A DNA stretch of 64,000 nucleotides from NCBI GenBank assembly GCA_038380795.1, contig CM076262.1:74027129-74091128 (forward strand), written 5' to 3'. Below, piece by piece: positions 47,672 to 57,718 of this stretch. The notes beneath the pieces were generated by a model that had not been told where the DNA came from, did no database searches, and saw only the letters and a list, made by a program, of their open reading frames with translations. Every line of letters starts with the position of its first letter. Position 1 is the first letter of the stretch. A program made the translations under genes and the position numbers. The stretch comes from Pyrocephalus nanus (lineage: Eukaryota; Chordata; Aves; Passeriformes; Tyrannidae).

Positions 47672-47814
47672 AATTTGTGCAAACCCGGCCAGACTCTCCA
47701 CTCACAGAGCGTGGTTTTCAGCCATCTGCGACTGAATTGGAATTAGCTGGGTTTTGCAGGGAGACTCTCCAGAGGTCTACGTCTTCGTTGGGACTGCTAC
47801 TGACTGAGCAAAAG
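47672..47814 (+). other. Exon-like segment E4 (A3)
   Basis: Identical to 2440-2582. No E5 follows in this copy because the B part containing it is deleted, so copy 3 cannot make the E4-E5 join seen as possible in copies 1 and 2. Confidence 0.42.
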
Positions 47815-47876
47815 GTATGCCTGTTATTCTTGACAGCAGCATGCAGCTGAGAAGAGCACAGCCGTCCGTTTGTAGC

Positions 47877-47904
<28 letters not shown>
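47877..47904. repeat. CA dinucleotide tract (A3)
   Basis: About 14 CA units, ten bases longer than in A1 and A2. Confidence 0.93.
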
Positions 47905-47908
<4 letters not shown>

Positions 47909-49266
47909 GAAAAAAGGCAGGAAAAATTAGAAGAAACAGTCTAAAAATCAAACGCTACTGTTCAGACAGATGTATGCATTGCAGTTGGAATTCCTCGAGC
48001 ACATAAAGAAAGGTTCAGGTAGGACTAAGTAGGAAATCATGTTTTGTCGTCGTTGGGTTTACTTTTGGGGTTTGTTTCTTTTTTGTTTTGAGTTTTGTGT
48101 GGTTTTGGTTGGTTGGTTTAGTTTTGGGGTTTTTTTCTTTGTTTATCTGATTGCTTTTGTTTGTCTTTTGCTGTTGTTTTTTTTGTGTGTGGTGTGGGTT
48201 TTTTTGTTTTTCATGTTCACAGTTCGAGGGGAATTAAAATCAGGAACCATGCAAACCATGACAAAGGGGTCCAGAGGAGAGCATAAGAATAATTCTCTTT
48301 GCCTGTCTCTTTTATAATTCTCTTTCCCTGCATTTTCTCTAATTCTTCAGACATAGTAATGAAGTTTCTTTAGCCTATAGAGCAAAGAGGAAGGTTTAGG
48401 AGGGGATGTTAAGAACTTTCAAATATTTAAAAGACTTTTTTCTGGCTGAAAAACCAATCCGATTCTCAAGTGCCTGTAGTGCTTATGTCAAGAGGCATGA
48501 ACCAAGGGGTAAAGCTTCAGGAGAGGTGCAGATTAAAGCTTCATTCTGGGAGAGTACAGCAATAGAAATGCCCAACTCTCTGCATACAACCATAATCTTT
48601 TCTCCTCCAAAGGCCCCTTTTTGGTAAGAGAGTGTGAATGTGGCTATCATCAAGACTGTTTGTGTAGACTTCCACACAACGTGGTCCACACTTTTCAGCA
48701 GTTGTTTTCCATATGTTTATATGTTCAGCTTTTCTGTGGGGGGATGTCATCACTTCCATCATATGCTTGAGGACATTTTTTTTCCAGAAATGATTATATG
48801 TAGCATGGTGCTGGGGAGGGGGTGGGGGGGGGGGGGGAAGTAATCACTAAAATCTGTGCTTTCTCTCAGTGAAACTAAGAAATTTCAGACCTTGCTTGCT
48901 GAAGATTGTGTAGAGCTTTGTTTCATACCTTTCTTGAAAAATACGTCTTTTTGCAGCTCGTAACTCTAAAACCTGGTGATACTAAACCCCGTGTTCTTGG
49001 CAGCTTTCATCCATATGTGAGGCTTTTTCTCTGTCAAATATAAGCATTCATTTTCAAGGAAAGATAGCCAATTACTGTGTCCACACATCAGGCACTGACT
49101 TAGAGTCTTCAGATATCTACATATATCTATATATCTACATATCTATATCTCTGTATACATATACGTGTATATCTACAGTCTCTGCCCTTTTCCATCCTGA
49201 GTTCAGTTCTCTTCTGTCACCTCTTTTCATCCTCAGCCTTGCAGTTCCACTTCCCTACTGGTTTAT

Positions 49267-49358
49267 ACGGGGCCGGGGAGTCAAAGTGAAGCTAATCAAT
49301 CCTCACTTTTTCGCCCATTTCTTTGGTGTGATTGGTGGGGGAGGCTGCTTAATGTTCT
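49267..49358. other. 92-bp filler at the A3/B fragment junction
   Basis: Sequence not seen elsewhere in the window. It lies between the broken end of A3 and the restart of B at the word TGAATGGCAGG. It replaces about 4.3 kb (A1/B1 4023-8330) and marks a deletion with inserted DNA. Confidence 0.75.
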
Positions 49359-49634
49359 TGAATGGCAGGAATAAATTCTCTGGGTCAGTTTGCAGTGGGA
49401 GTAAAGAACAGCCTCTTAACTTTTGGTCCATGTGCGTGTTAATTGCTCAGACAACAAACGATGGCTCTAAGAATATTGCTCTACTCTGCAGTGAATCCAG
49501 GTATTTTCAGTCCAGCTGCTTTAGGCCAGGCTGCAGTTTTATGGCCTCTTGTCCATCAAGCCAACAGCTCCCTGTCACCTGTGCACTTTTTCTGCTCCAC
49601 TTTGTGAGAAGAGGGGAAATACAGTTCATGAAGG

Positions 49635-49697
<63 letters not shown>

Positions 49698-49866
49698 AGG
49701 CACTAAGAATGTCTAAAGTTTAAATTCAACCCTTCCTAAATTCAATCTGCTGGAGTCAGGGAGGAGGGAGGAGGGTGCAAGGACCAGCACAGGATCAGAG
49801 CCCACCGAGGCTCATCCGGGGAGGGTCTGCACGATCCCAATGCCACAGCTGAGGGCATTCCCCAGG
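49359..49866 (+). repeat. Module B fragment (B3)
   Basis: Matches B1 about 8331-8822, with the longest GATA tract (49,636-49,697) and a few substitutions. Homology ends at CATTCCCCAGGG. Confidence 0.9.
49636..49697. repeat. GATA microsatellite (B3)
   Basis: About 15.5 units, the longest of the three homologous tracts. Confidence 0.97.
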
Positions 49867-50070
49867 GACTCCCAGATCCTGACATCTCTGCCCAGGTAAG
49901 GAAAGCTGACACCGTGCCAAAGCACGCTCCTCTCAAAAACCCAGCAACTAGGGAAAACATCTGGGGAGCAACGGGAAGAAAAGCTGCTGATTGAATTCAC
50001 AGGTGAGGGAGCTGCACCGCCAGAACCCTCCCTGTCCTCCCGGAAAAAGCACTCGGCCTGGGGTGGCAGG
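49867..50070. other. Unassigned spacer between B3 and A4
   Basis: About 200 bp without a clear match elsewhere in the window. The end (CAGGTGAGGGAGCTGC...CCTCCCGGAAAAAGC) faintly recalls the leader of the A head. No gene is seen. Confidence 0.5.
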
Positions 50071-50189
50071 CCTCGTCTTTTGTCTCTGCCGCGGCCAGTG
50101 GAGACTTTTCTCAGCCGATCGGTGCTCTGGGAACACTGCAGGTGGTGGTGGGGCCTGGGGCACGGCTGCAGTGCCGCTCCTTGCCGTGT

Positions 50190-50204
50190 CCGCCAGGCGG
50201 CGCC
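50190..50204 (+). promoter_or_regulatory. CTCF-like motif in A4
   Basis: CCGCCAGGCGGCGCC is kept without change although neighbouring bases have diverged from A1-A3. Confidence 0.58.
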
Positions 50205-50516
50205 TGCGAGGCGGGGGGCAGCTCGTCTCGGCAATGCTTCTGGTCCGGACAGGGCTCGGGCCACCTCGCAGCTCTGCTTTGGCCTTGGGGGGTTATTTCT
50301 CTTGGCTTTTAAGGCAGAGGCTTCTTTGCCACGTGTCTCTTGCTGCTTGCAATTCTTTCTTTTTCTGGTAGTGAATACATTTGAGAAGGCATGGGCTTCT
50401 AGGATTCACTTGTTCTAAATATGATGATTCTCTTAGTGAGCAATTGGAGTCGTTCTCCAGTGCGGAGTGCAGAAGGATTTTTCTCTCGACTAATTGTTTC
50501 CTAATTTCTTTTCAAG

Positions 50517-50641
50517 CTCTCCTACGAACCTTGGACCGGTGGGCTTCGCCGCACTTGCTGTGGGGGCTGGAGTGAGAAGCAGCTGGAGGTGTTTACTCTC
50601 TGCTCGGTCCCTGCCTTGCCCTCAGTTGCCTGGCCCTGCAG
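50517..50641 (+). other. Exon-like segment E2 in A4
   Basis: Same 125-bp length as E2, with an open frame, several amino-acid-changing substitutions and no indel. Acceptor TTTCTTTTCAAG is kept, and the donor is CTGCAG|GTAAGC, nearer the consensus than in A1-A3. This is the best comparative evidence that E2 is a real exon. Confidence 0.48.
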
Positions 50642-51217
50642 GTAAGCACAGCTCACCTTGGCTTTTCCAGGGCCCTTGCTGAAGGGTTTCCAAGTGTGGC
50701 CCTGAGAATTTCTGCAGGTGGAAAGGATGGCTGTTTCAGAGCACTTGTCACTGGGCCGCCTGTGTTTTAACACTTGCCAGGGCAGGAGAATTGCAGCAGA
50801 AGAAGGGTAATTATTCATCTAAAGTTGTAAGCGAGTGCAGGAGAAATCCTAGGAAGACACCTGGATATGTAGTTAGGTATTTGAGTAGCTTTGGCTGGTA
50901 GAAACACTCCATGGATGAGACAGAAAGGGCTGGTGCTGGAGCATGTTTAAGAAGCCAGCACAGGGAGCTTCAGTCTTCTAAAATTAGACAAAGCAGTGAG
51001 GGATGATGATGGAGTAGAACAAGTTGGTGTTTTCAGCTTTGGGACTTGACTTGCTCATGGGAACAATCTGAATAAGGGATGTTCTTGCTGAGAATTCCCC
51101 CTGGTAGATCTTCCCCATCTAGGATTGTATCACGGACAGTGTTCCCAATAGTCTGGAGATAAAGTTGTGAATTAGAGAGGAAGCGATGCACAACAAATGC
51201 AGGGAGAAAAGGTGGAA

Positions 51218-51320
51218 TCGTGATGGAATCCTGGAGTGGTTTGGGTTGGAAGGGACCTTAAAGTTCATCCAGCCCCACTCCCTGAGCAGGGACACTTTCC
51301 CCTAGGCCAGGTTGCCCCTG
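51218..51320 (-). mobile_element. CR1-type LINE 3'-end fragment
   Basis: The stretch reading GGTTTGGGTTGGAAGGGACC, then a CCTTAAAG.TCATCCAG word, GCAGGGACAC and CTAGGCCAGGTTGCC, is the familiar 3' portion of bird and reptile CR1 retroposons seen in reverse complement. It is short and 5'-truncated, as usual for CR1. It is the strongest clue to an avian or other sauropsid source. Confidence 0.75.
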
Positions 51321-51440
51321 GTCGCAGATGGCTATGGAAGTGCTGGAGGTGTTTAGGGGATGCTGATAGTTTTTCCCCCACCTCTGGCCATCGGATCGTT
51401 AAAAAGACTGATTCACCTCTTCCCACAGGGAAAAACGCTA

Positions 51441-52146
51441 GAGCAGAGGGAGGGAAGGAGCAGAGAGAACTGCAGCCCCCAGCAGCTCGGTCAGTGCTGG
51501 ATGGACTCAGGGCTGGGAAAGGTCACTCAGTGTGAGGGCAGGTGAGAGCCCAGGGTGGCCCTGGCAGCACTGGGGCTGGGAACAAGTCCAGTGGGCAAAA
51601 GAATGGACCCTGGAGAGCTGGGTAAACAGCTGGAGGAGTTTCAAGGAGAAGCAGGAAACTGGACAAGTTGCAGCAGCTCCTTTTATGTGTGTTTAGAACC
51701 ACCTCTAGTGCAGCCACGAGTGAGGTGGAAAATGAACTCAGGAGGCTGGGAATGAGTCCCACAAACTGCTTATAGTGGGATTGAGTCTTCCCAAGAGCCT
51801 GAGAAGCTTTACTTTAGTTCGGCTTTATAAACTGCAAACTGAAGTGATTGTCGATGTGATGGCCCTTGCTGTCCTGTGTCTTTGGTGAGGTGTTGACTCA
51901 GTACCTTTATTGGAGCTGATGTGGATGAACGGGTGCTCCTAATTTGCCTTTAAGGTCCTGGTTTCTTCCATTCTTCTACCAGCTTCTCCATCCAGGAGAT
52001 GGAATTCCAGTGCTACAGTATAGATAACTCGTTGTACTCCCAAAAGGAGCCTTTCTGCCTTCGGGACAAGTTGTGGTGCCACTGGAGCTGCTGGGAGAAG
52101 CAGAGGGTTGGCAGTGACAGGCCTAGAATGCTGTTGCTGTGGCACC
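51441..52146. repeat. About 700-bp direct repeat, left copy (LTR candidate)
   Basis: Aligns to 57,719-58,411 with moderate divergence and small indels. Shared landmarks: GGAAGGAGCAGAGAGAACTG at the start, GGTCACTCAGTGTGAGGGCA, TTTTATGTGTG, a TTTATAAA.TG TATA-like word, TGTGTCTTTGGTGAGGTG, and GCTGTGGCA at the end. The two copies stand about 6.28 kb apart around the gag-like and env-like remnants, as LTRs would. I do not see matching TG...CA ends or a primer-binding site, so a plain segmental duplication is possible. Confidence 0.55.
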
Positions 52147-52230
52147 GCCTCTGCCCGCGCCCCCAAGTCACGCGCCCGCATGAGGGGCCAAGCACCATTC
52201 TGTCCCCTCCCATGAGGGACAGCCCCATGA

Positions 52231-52460
52231 GTGGGCAGTGAGGATGACGAGGGGTGGGACAGCCTCAGGTGTGGGCAGTGAGGATGACGAGGGGCGGGAC
52301 AGCCTCAGGTATGGGCAGTGAGGATGACGAGGGGCGGGACAGCCTCAGGTGTGGGCAGTGAGGATGACGAGGGGTGGGACAGCCTCAGGTGTGGGCAGTG
52401 AGGATGACGAGGGGCGGGACAGCCTCAGGTGTGGCCAGTGAGGATGATGAAGGGCGGGCC
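52231..52460. repeat. 40-bp GC-rich minisatellite, about 5.75 units
   Basis: Units start at 52,231, 52,271, 52,311, 52,351, 52,391 and 52,431. The unit runs GTGGGCAGTGAGGATGACGA, then GGGG(C/T)GGGACAGCCTCAGGT. A few substitutions separate units and the last is more diverged. Single locus in this window. Confidence 0.95.
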
Positions 52461-55198
52461 CTGCTGGGCGGTTATCTGGGGCTTTTGGAGAGGATGCTTT
52501 TTTCGATGGGGGTTTTCTGCAGAGGAGCAGTCGATTCCAAGGAGTCTCTCCAGCGGTGACAGTGGGGGCGTCTCACCGTGGCTGGGCCAAGCACCTGAGA
52601 TACCTGGATCATCGCTCAAGGAAGGGGCCGAGGTATGAGCCGTGTGCCGGGGAGCAGCGCAGGACAACAGGTGGGGGCGTGTAGGGGTGCAGGGAAGATG
52701 CAGCTTGGACTGGAGGAAGAGCTTGGAGGTTTCTTTTCTGGATATGAACATGCAAAGCAGGGAGCGAGGTGGAATATAAGCACTCTAGGTGCTTGGGCAG
52801 GTGAGCCAGGACTTAGGGGAGGGACTAGCTTTCCTGAGCACCAAAAGTTCCAATTAATTGCCTCTCTCAGGAGCAGTCGAGAGGAGTTTCTACTTTAGGG
52901 CTGGGCTACAAAGGAAAGCACCTGAAACTGCTGTGGGAAACTTACTGCTGTAACCAGACTGTAGTTTCCACTGATATTTTTGCTACTAAAACTAGGGAGT
53001 TTTTTTTTCTCTGTACACAAAACCTGCTGGTATTTGTTAAACTCACTTTCTAACTTATGCATTGCTTGATAAGCACTTGCCTCTTTCCCTTTTCCTAGGG
53101 GGATGATTGGTCTTTCCTTGGAAGCAAGAGAATGTCCTGGTGTGTGTGCTTTTGCCATTGTATCCCCCCCAGCTTACCTTTGAGCTTTTCTTGGTGCTGC
53201 ATGTAATTTTTTTTGGCACTGTGGAAAGGGCACAACCTGCCATAATATAGACCTATCTCCTCCTCTATGCAAAAGGATGTGCTTTAGCAAGTGTGAGGTG
53301 GCCTGGTGCCACCTGCAGAGCTCTCTGGCTGCCTGAGCCCTCTTTTCCTGTTGCTTTTCTTTTGTGGCTGTAATTGGCAGCTGGATAACTTTAGAAGAGC
53401 TGTTAAGTTCCTTGCCTGTGTAAATGCGCTGGTAATACCCAGGAGGGAAATGCTTGAGGCAGTAGTGATAACTGGGCTATGAGCAGAGTTTCTGGGGGAC
53501 TAACAATAGCAAGGGGAAGCAAATAGCAAGCACCCAACAACTTGGCTGTTTTGAACGCATCAAAGTTTTTTTCCCCATGTTGTTTGGCACAGTGCTGTGA
53601 GCAGATGGTTTTGGGGAACAGATTGGGAGGAAATTCAGTATTGGTTGTATGAGGCCAAAGGTGTCCCTCTGTGCGTGTCTCCTGCTGCAGGAATCCCATC
53701 AGTGGGGCTGCTGTTCCCATTCTTGGCATTGCCATGGCTGTACTGCTCTATTCAGATCCAATGGGTGAGTTGGCAGTGCTTGACAGCTCTGTCAGAATGG
53801 CGAGGTGGGGGTGCCCATCCTTAGGGTAACCCTTAGAGAAATGGCCATGGAAAATGGTCCCTTGTTTGCAAGGAGAGGGGGCTTGCTGTACTTACTAACC
53901 AGAACACTCACCTTGGGATGTGCGAGGTAAGGAAATCTTGGTTCTGTTTAGGCTTGAGAAAAGGTGTGTAGGTACCTGTGAGTGGTGTCTGCAAAGATGA
54001 GGAGATAAAGATAATCAGAGTTGCTTTTTTGGGGTAAAATCTAGGTAACCTAGGGATCGAATGAATATTTTGGGCATAAAATCAGAGGTAAACCATAGGA
54101 GACAGAGTGTATATTTTGAGTGTAATGCTTCAGATAGTCTTTTCCATGGAAAGGGAAGCATGTAGCCCCATGATTGGAGGTGTAAATGACAGATTGTCAG
54201 AAGGGAACTGAGGCAGCAGCCAAGCAGCACCAAGTCCCTCTACACCAAGGTGAATTGTTTGAAGCTGATTAGGTGGTGACTTAGAAAACCGGGGTCTCCA
54301 GGCAGAGGTGATCACCAGAGACCCGCAATGTAGCCACTCAGAGACCTTCTAAGGGGATGTAAGTATGGTAACAAGTGTTGGGGAATGTCCTGAAGGTGGA
54401 ACAGGAATGCGGGGAACAAAATGAACCCTCCTGGAATGCTGAGCCCTCCCATCAGCTACTACCGAAGTACCTCTGTGTGCACTGTGGGAGCTGATGGCCA
54501 GGACCCCTGGTGGGCTGGGATCACTGCAGGGTGTTGTCAGCAAGGAATGCCTGGCTTCTAAAACTCACCAGCTGAGTCTTAGAGGCTTCTTTGCCAAGCT
54601 GCTTTCAGACAGCCAAATTGGCCCTCCGGCAGGGACTCTGTGCCTGCTCTCCCGTGGTTCCCAGGGATCTCTGGACCTTCACGCCGGCACCGAGATGTTC
54701 TCGGGAAGGCCCTCAGATCCCCGGAGCAGTCTGGGACACGGGCACGATCCCCCTGCATTTCGGGAGCAGATTGGGCTCCCCTGGAGGGACAGTGCTGTTG
54801 GTGCCCCCGGGCCTAGGGGCCTCAGAGGACTTCAGAGCGCACCGAAAGGGTTCTTCGGGGAGCTCCTCCAAATGCCCCAAGCTGGGGAGCTCAAAGCAAG
54901 GTCCCTGGAATGGATTCAGGCATTCCTGAGAGTATCAGAGGTATAGCTGTCCATCCTGGCCATGCAGCTCTGGAATGGATTTGGAACTGGATTCTAAAAG
55001 TAATGCTCTAACGGCAAAAGGAGTGTGGGATTGGAATTAAGGAAGGAGTGGTGATGGTACTGTTGGCTGTTTTTTCTTGACTGGATTTGTGAGAGCTGCA
55101 GGAGTGCAAGGTGTGGGTTCCAGTCCCCAGCATTTGGTTTGCACGTGTCCTGGTCAGACACAGGTCCAGCTTCCTCAGCCCTTAACACACCGGAGGGA
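52461..55198. other. Unclassified sequence with no recognised gene
   Basis: About 2.7 kb with ordinary base composition, no strong repeat and no confident coding region apart from one exon-like segment at 53,691-53,764. Open frames near 54.5-54.95 kb are long enough to notice but match nothing I know and lack supporting signals. It could be the decayed middle part of a retroviral insertion or simple intergenic DNA. Confidence 0.4.
53691..53764 (+). other. Exon-like segment with a hydrophobic peptide
   Basis: 74 bp between CTCCTGCTGCAG (acceptor-like) and ATGG|GTGAGT (consensus donor). One frame reads NPISGAAVPILGIAMAVLLY..., a small-residue-rich hydrophobic stretch like a transmembrane helix. 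A second frame is also open. There is no partner exon and no family is recognised. Confidence 0.3.
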
Positions 55199-55316
55199 GA
55201 ATTAAGGGATGGCACTGTGAAGGTGATTGGTGTGACAGGGGTTAAACTGGGAAAACACTGGGTAATTCCTCGGTTGGTTAATTTGCAAGCTCCCCTAAAC
55301 CTTTGCTCGGAAGAGA

Positions 55317-56062
55317 TTGGTTGGACAAGTTGAGGCAGAAATGAACTTGGAAAATGGGGAGATGGAAACTGTAGTTGCTGAAACTAAATGTGTGAGAGCA
55401 GCAGCTCTTCTTGTGCAGGAAGTAACTCCCGTCAGCAGCACCGTCCCAACTGAAGCGGCAGATGCAGTTGTTCCTGTGGTGTGGGCCAGTGGAAAACAGT
55501 GTGGCCTATGAAGGGCCAAGTTAGACAGTTGTCAAACAGTAGCAGAAGTGACTCTCCAGGTAGCCCAATATAAATATGAGAAGCAAAGTGGTCAAGTAAA
55601 CCAGTGCATGCTGTGACTGCAGAGGCAGGGATAGGTTGGGATCCAAAAAACTGGGGTGGAGATGCTTGTGATTTAACTGCTTTAGAGCGTGTTTCAGAGG
55701 GTGAAGTGTTTGCTGAAGCACAGCAAATAACAGGAGGGAAAGTGGAAGGTGACCCCGATGGTTATCCGGTCAGGCCTGATGTGGTGGAGGATTTTACTCA
55801 GCCTGAACTTGCTGGTGTTCTGGAGAGGTTTAAAGCAAAGACCAGGGAGTCTGTGATCTCCTGGGCAGTTGGGCTGCATGAGCTGGGAGCCTCTGGGATC
55901 AGATTGGACTGGGCAGACAGGGAGCAGTTTGTCCCGTGGAGCTGGACTGGGTTTGTTCAGGATGCTTTCGGAGGCAGGGCTGGAGAGGCTCCTTTGTTGG
56001 TTGTAGTGGTGGAAGGTTGTCCCAGGAGGGCTGGAGCCTTTGACCTCCTGCTCCCCCCATGA
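55317..56062 (+). pseudogene. Retroviral gag-like remnant, frame-broken (F copy 1)
   Basis: Two open stretches in different frames, about 55,317-55,511 and 55,604-56,062, separated by stops. The second contains a capsid-like run: an acidic start, YPVRPDVVEDFT, LAGVLERFKAKTRESVISW, then GLHELGASGIRLDW. The pattern of Glu/Phe/Trp and Gly-Ala-.-Gly spacing recalls gag/capsid segments of avian endogenous retroviruses. There is no zinc knuckle, and protease or polymerase motifs are not seen nearby. Probably a dead fossil. A cellular gene of unknown type is the alternative. Confidence 0.35.
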
Positions 56063-56322
56063 GCCCCGACGGGACCGTGCACTTGGCAATGGAGGGCCCC
56101 CCATTGCTGAGTCAGCGGTTCCGGGGGCTGGCAGGGATGGGATCAGGATGCTGAGCTCCAGCCAAGGCAGGGCAGGAAATGGTGCAGCCACTGCAAGAAG
56201 TGAAGGCAGAGTGAGATGAAGGCCAAGCTCCAGCACAAGGGTGGGTGAGAAAAGCCCATGGCCCTCAGGTGGAGCTTTGAATTCCTTGGAAAAATGGATC
56301 TTGTCAAAGGGCTCAGGCCCAT

Positions 56323-56805
56323 GTGGGTGCTGGAGCGGAGGCCTCTTCAACTCATGGTCAGCCTAAAAAGGTGCAAGGACAGCAAGTTTTGATGATAGAA
56401 CGAGGTGGCAAACAAGGTGAAGTGGTAAAGAGAAAAGCTGAGCTTCAGATTGGTCCTGTGCCACAGCAGCCTTGTGGAGTGCTTGTTGCTTTCCCTGACT
56501 GTGGAATGGCAGTGGATATTTCCAAGGGCTGCCTTGTGCTGAGGAACACTGGGGTCAGTTCCCTTTCCCTGGGCAGGGCAGGCAGGGCAAGTTTACCTGC
56601 CCCCCTGGAGGGTGGCTGGATGAGACTTGATCACCAAATGCAAACAGTAAGTAGAGGAGGTCCATTGGGGACCTTTGGGCATCAGGTAGAACAACTCACT
56701 GCTCACTCCTGGGGGGATATATTTACAGCATTCTCACCATCGGATAGGAAGTTTTTGAAGACTTTATTTCATCCACTAATCATAGTAATTACACTGATTT
56801 TATGA
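56323..56805 (+). pseudogene. Possible env-like remnant (F copy 1)
   Basis: Open frame of 160 codons. Its last 40 residues read as an amphipathic Trp/Phe-containing stretch followed by the hydrophobic run LFHPLIIVITLIL and a stop, as at the membrane anchor of retroviral envelope proteins. The middle (DISKGCLVLRNTG) is not diagnostic. I see no fusion peptide or CX6C-type motif in this frame. Assignment rests mostly on position downstream of the gag-like piece. Confidence 0.22.
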
Positions 56806-57718
56806 ACAATAGGGAGTTGTTGTCTATGGCATCTCCTCCAAGAAGTTGTTTCTTGCATGTGTCTATCCTGACCAGGGATCAAAGGAGCGAAGGGAAAGGA
56901 TGAGAAGTTCCCCGAGAGTTGCTGCCCAGGGGCTGCTGCCCCTGAGGAACAGGGTGAAGGCTGCCTGTGCTCAGGTGCCCTGGCTGAAGTGTGCAGTTGG
57001 TGTGAGTGTTGCTGGAGAAAGGCAGGCCAGGTGTGTGCAGCTGTTCCGTGCCCTCCACCCTTGGCCCTGCTGGGGCACCCGGCCAGCGCTCCAGGGGTGG
57101 CCAACTTGGAGCTCCCGAGAAGCTGCCCATACCCACAGCCGGATAGTGCCAGGCCTGGCCTAAAGCCGGCTCTGTTGGTCAGAGTCTGGCCAGCAGGAGC
57201 CTCTTGTAGCCGCCCCGCAGCCTCCCCTGCGGGTGGACGCACCCATAGGAATTGTGGCAGTTCCCGGAGACTGCGGGATCGGCTGCGCCGGGGCTGCCCA
57301 GCTGCCCTGTGGGCTGGGGGTGGAGCGTGAGGGGGCCGTGGGGGAGAGATTTCTGCTTAGCCACAATTCTGTCTCTCGAGGCAGTCAGGATTTGATACCT
57401 TGCTCATTTATCAGATCCCATAAATCTGTATCTGATGTGTTGGATTGGGTTTGTTTCAACTGTTCCTATTATCCTGTGACTTGTGAGGAGTTGTTTCCTC
57501 AAGTGCCTTGCCCGTGGGCACAACGGCAGGTGTGTGCAGCAGCTGGAGACTGGGCAGGTTTGGGGGCAGTGGTGTCCCAGCTCCCTTTGCCATCCCTGCT
57601 GCAGGGTGGGAGCTGCACAGAGCCAGCAGCGTCCAGCTGGAGGATCCAGGAGGACGCAGCTCTGCTTTTCTGGGAGGTAAGAGGTGGGGGTGCAGGAGCT
57701 GGAAGGGGTGTTCTCCAG

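Larger units (their letters stand above)
45222..49266 (+). repeat. Gene-body module A, copy 3 (A3), 3'-truncated
   Basis: Follows A1 with an offset of 45,232 through E2-E4. It differs by a few substitutions, a longer CA tract (47,877-47,904), a longer G-run near 48,827, and a short B-type patch at about 48,326-48,355. Homology to A stops after the word CTGGTTTAT (A1 4022), so the tail that forms the tandem unit is missing here. Confidence 0.93.
50071..51174 (+). repeat. Diverged partial module A (A4)
   Basis: Aligns to A1 about 269-1367 with many substitutions, unlike the near-identical A1-A3, so it is an older duplicate. It keeps the CTCF-like motif exactly and both splice signals of E2. 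It ends at a GTGAATTA word, beyond which the sequence is unrelated. Confidence 0.9.
55199..57642. repeat. Segment F, copy 1
   Basis: Nearly identical to 61,557-64,000 at an offset of 6358 bp. I noticed about three single-base differences (for example near 55,223 and at 56,611). Homology starts at a GAATTAAG word. The duplication continues past the window end, so its full length is unknown. It contains the gag-like and env-like remnants. Confidence 0.94.

Noticed and set aside
55694..56350. 218-codon minus-strand frame in segment F
   Set aside because: Antisense shadow of the better-supported plus-strand gag-like frame; composition and lack of any known motif argue against it.
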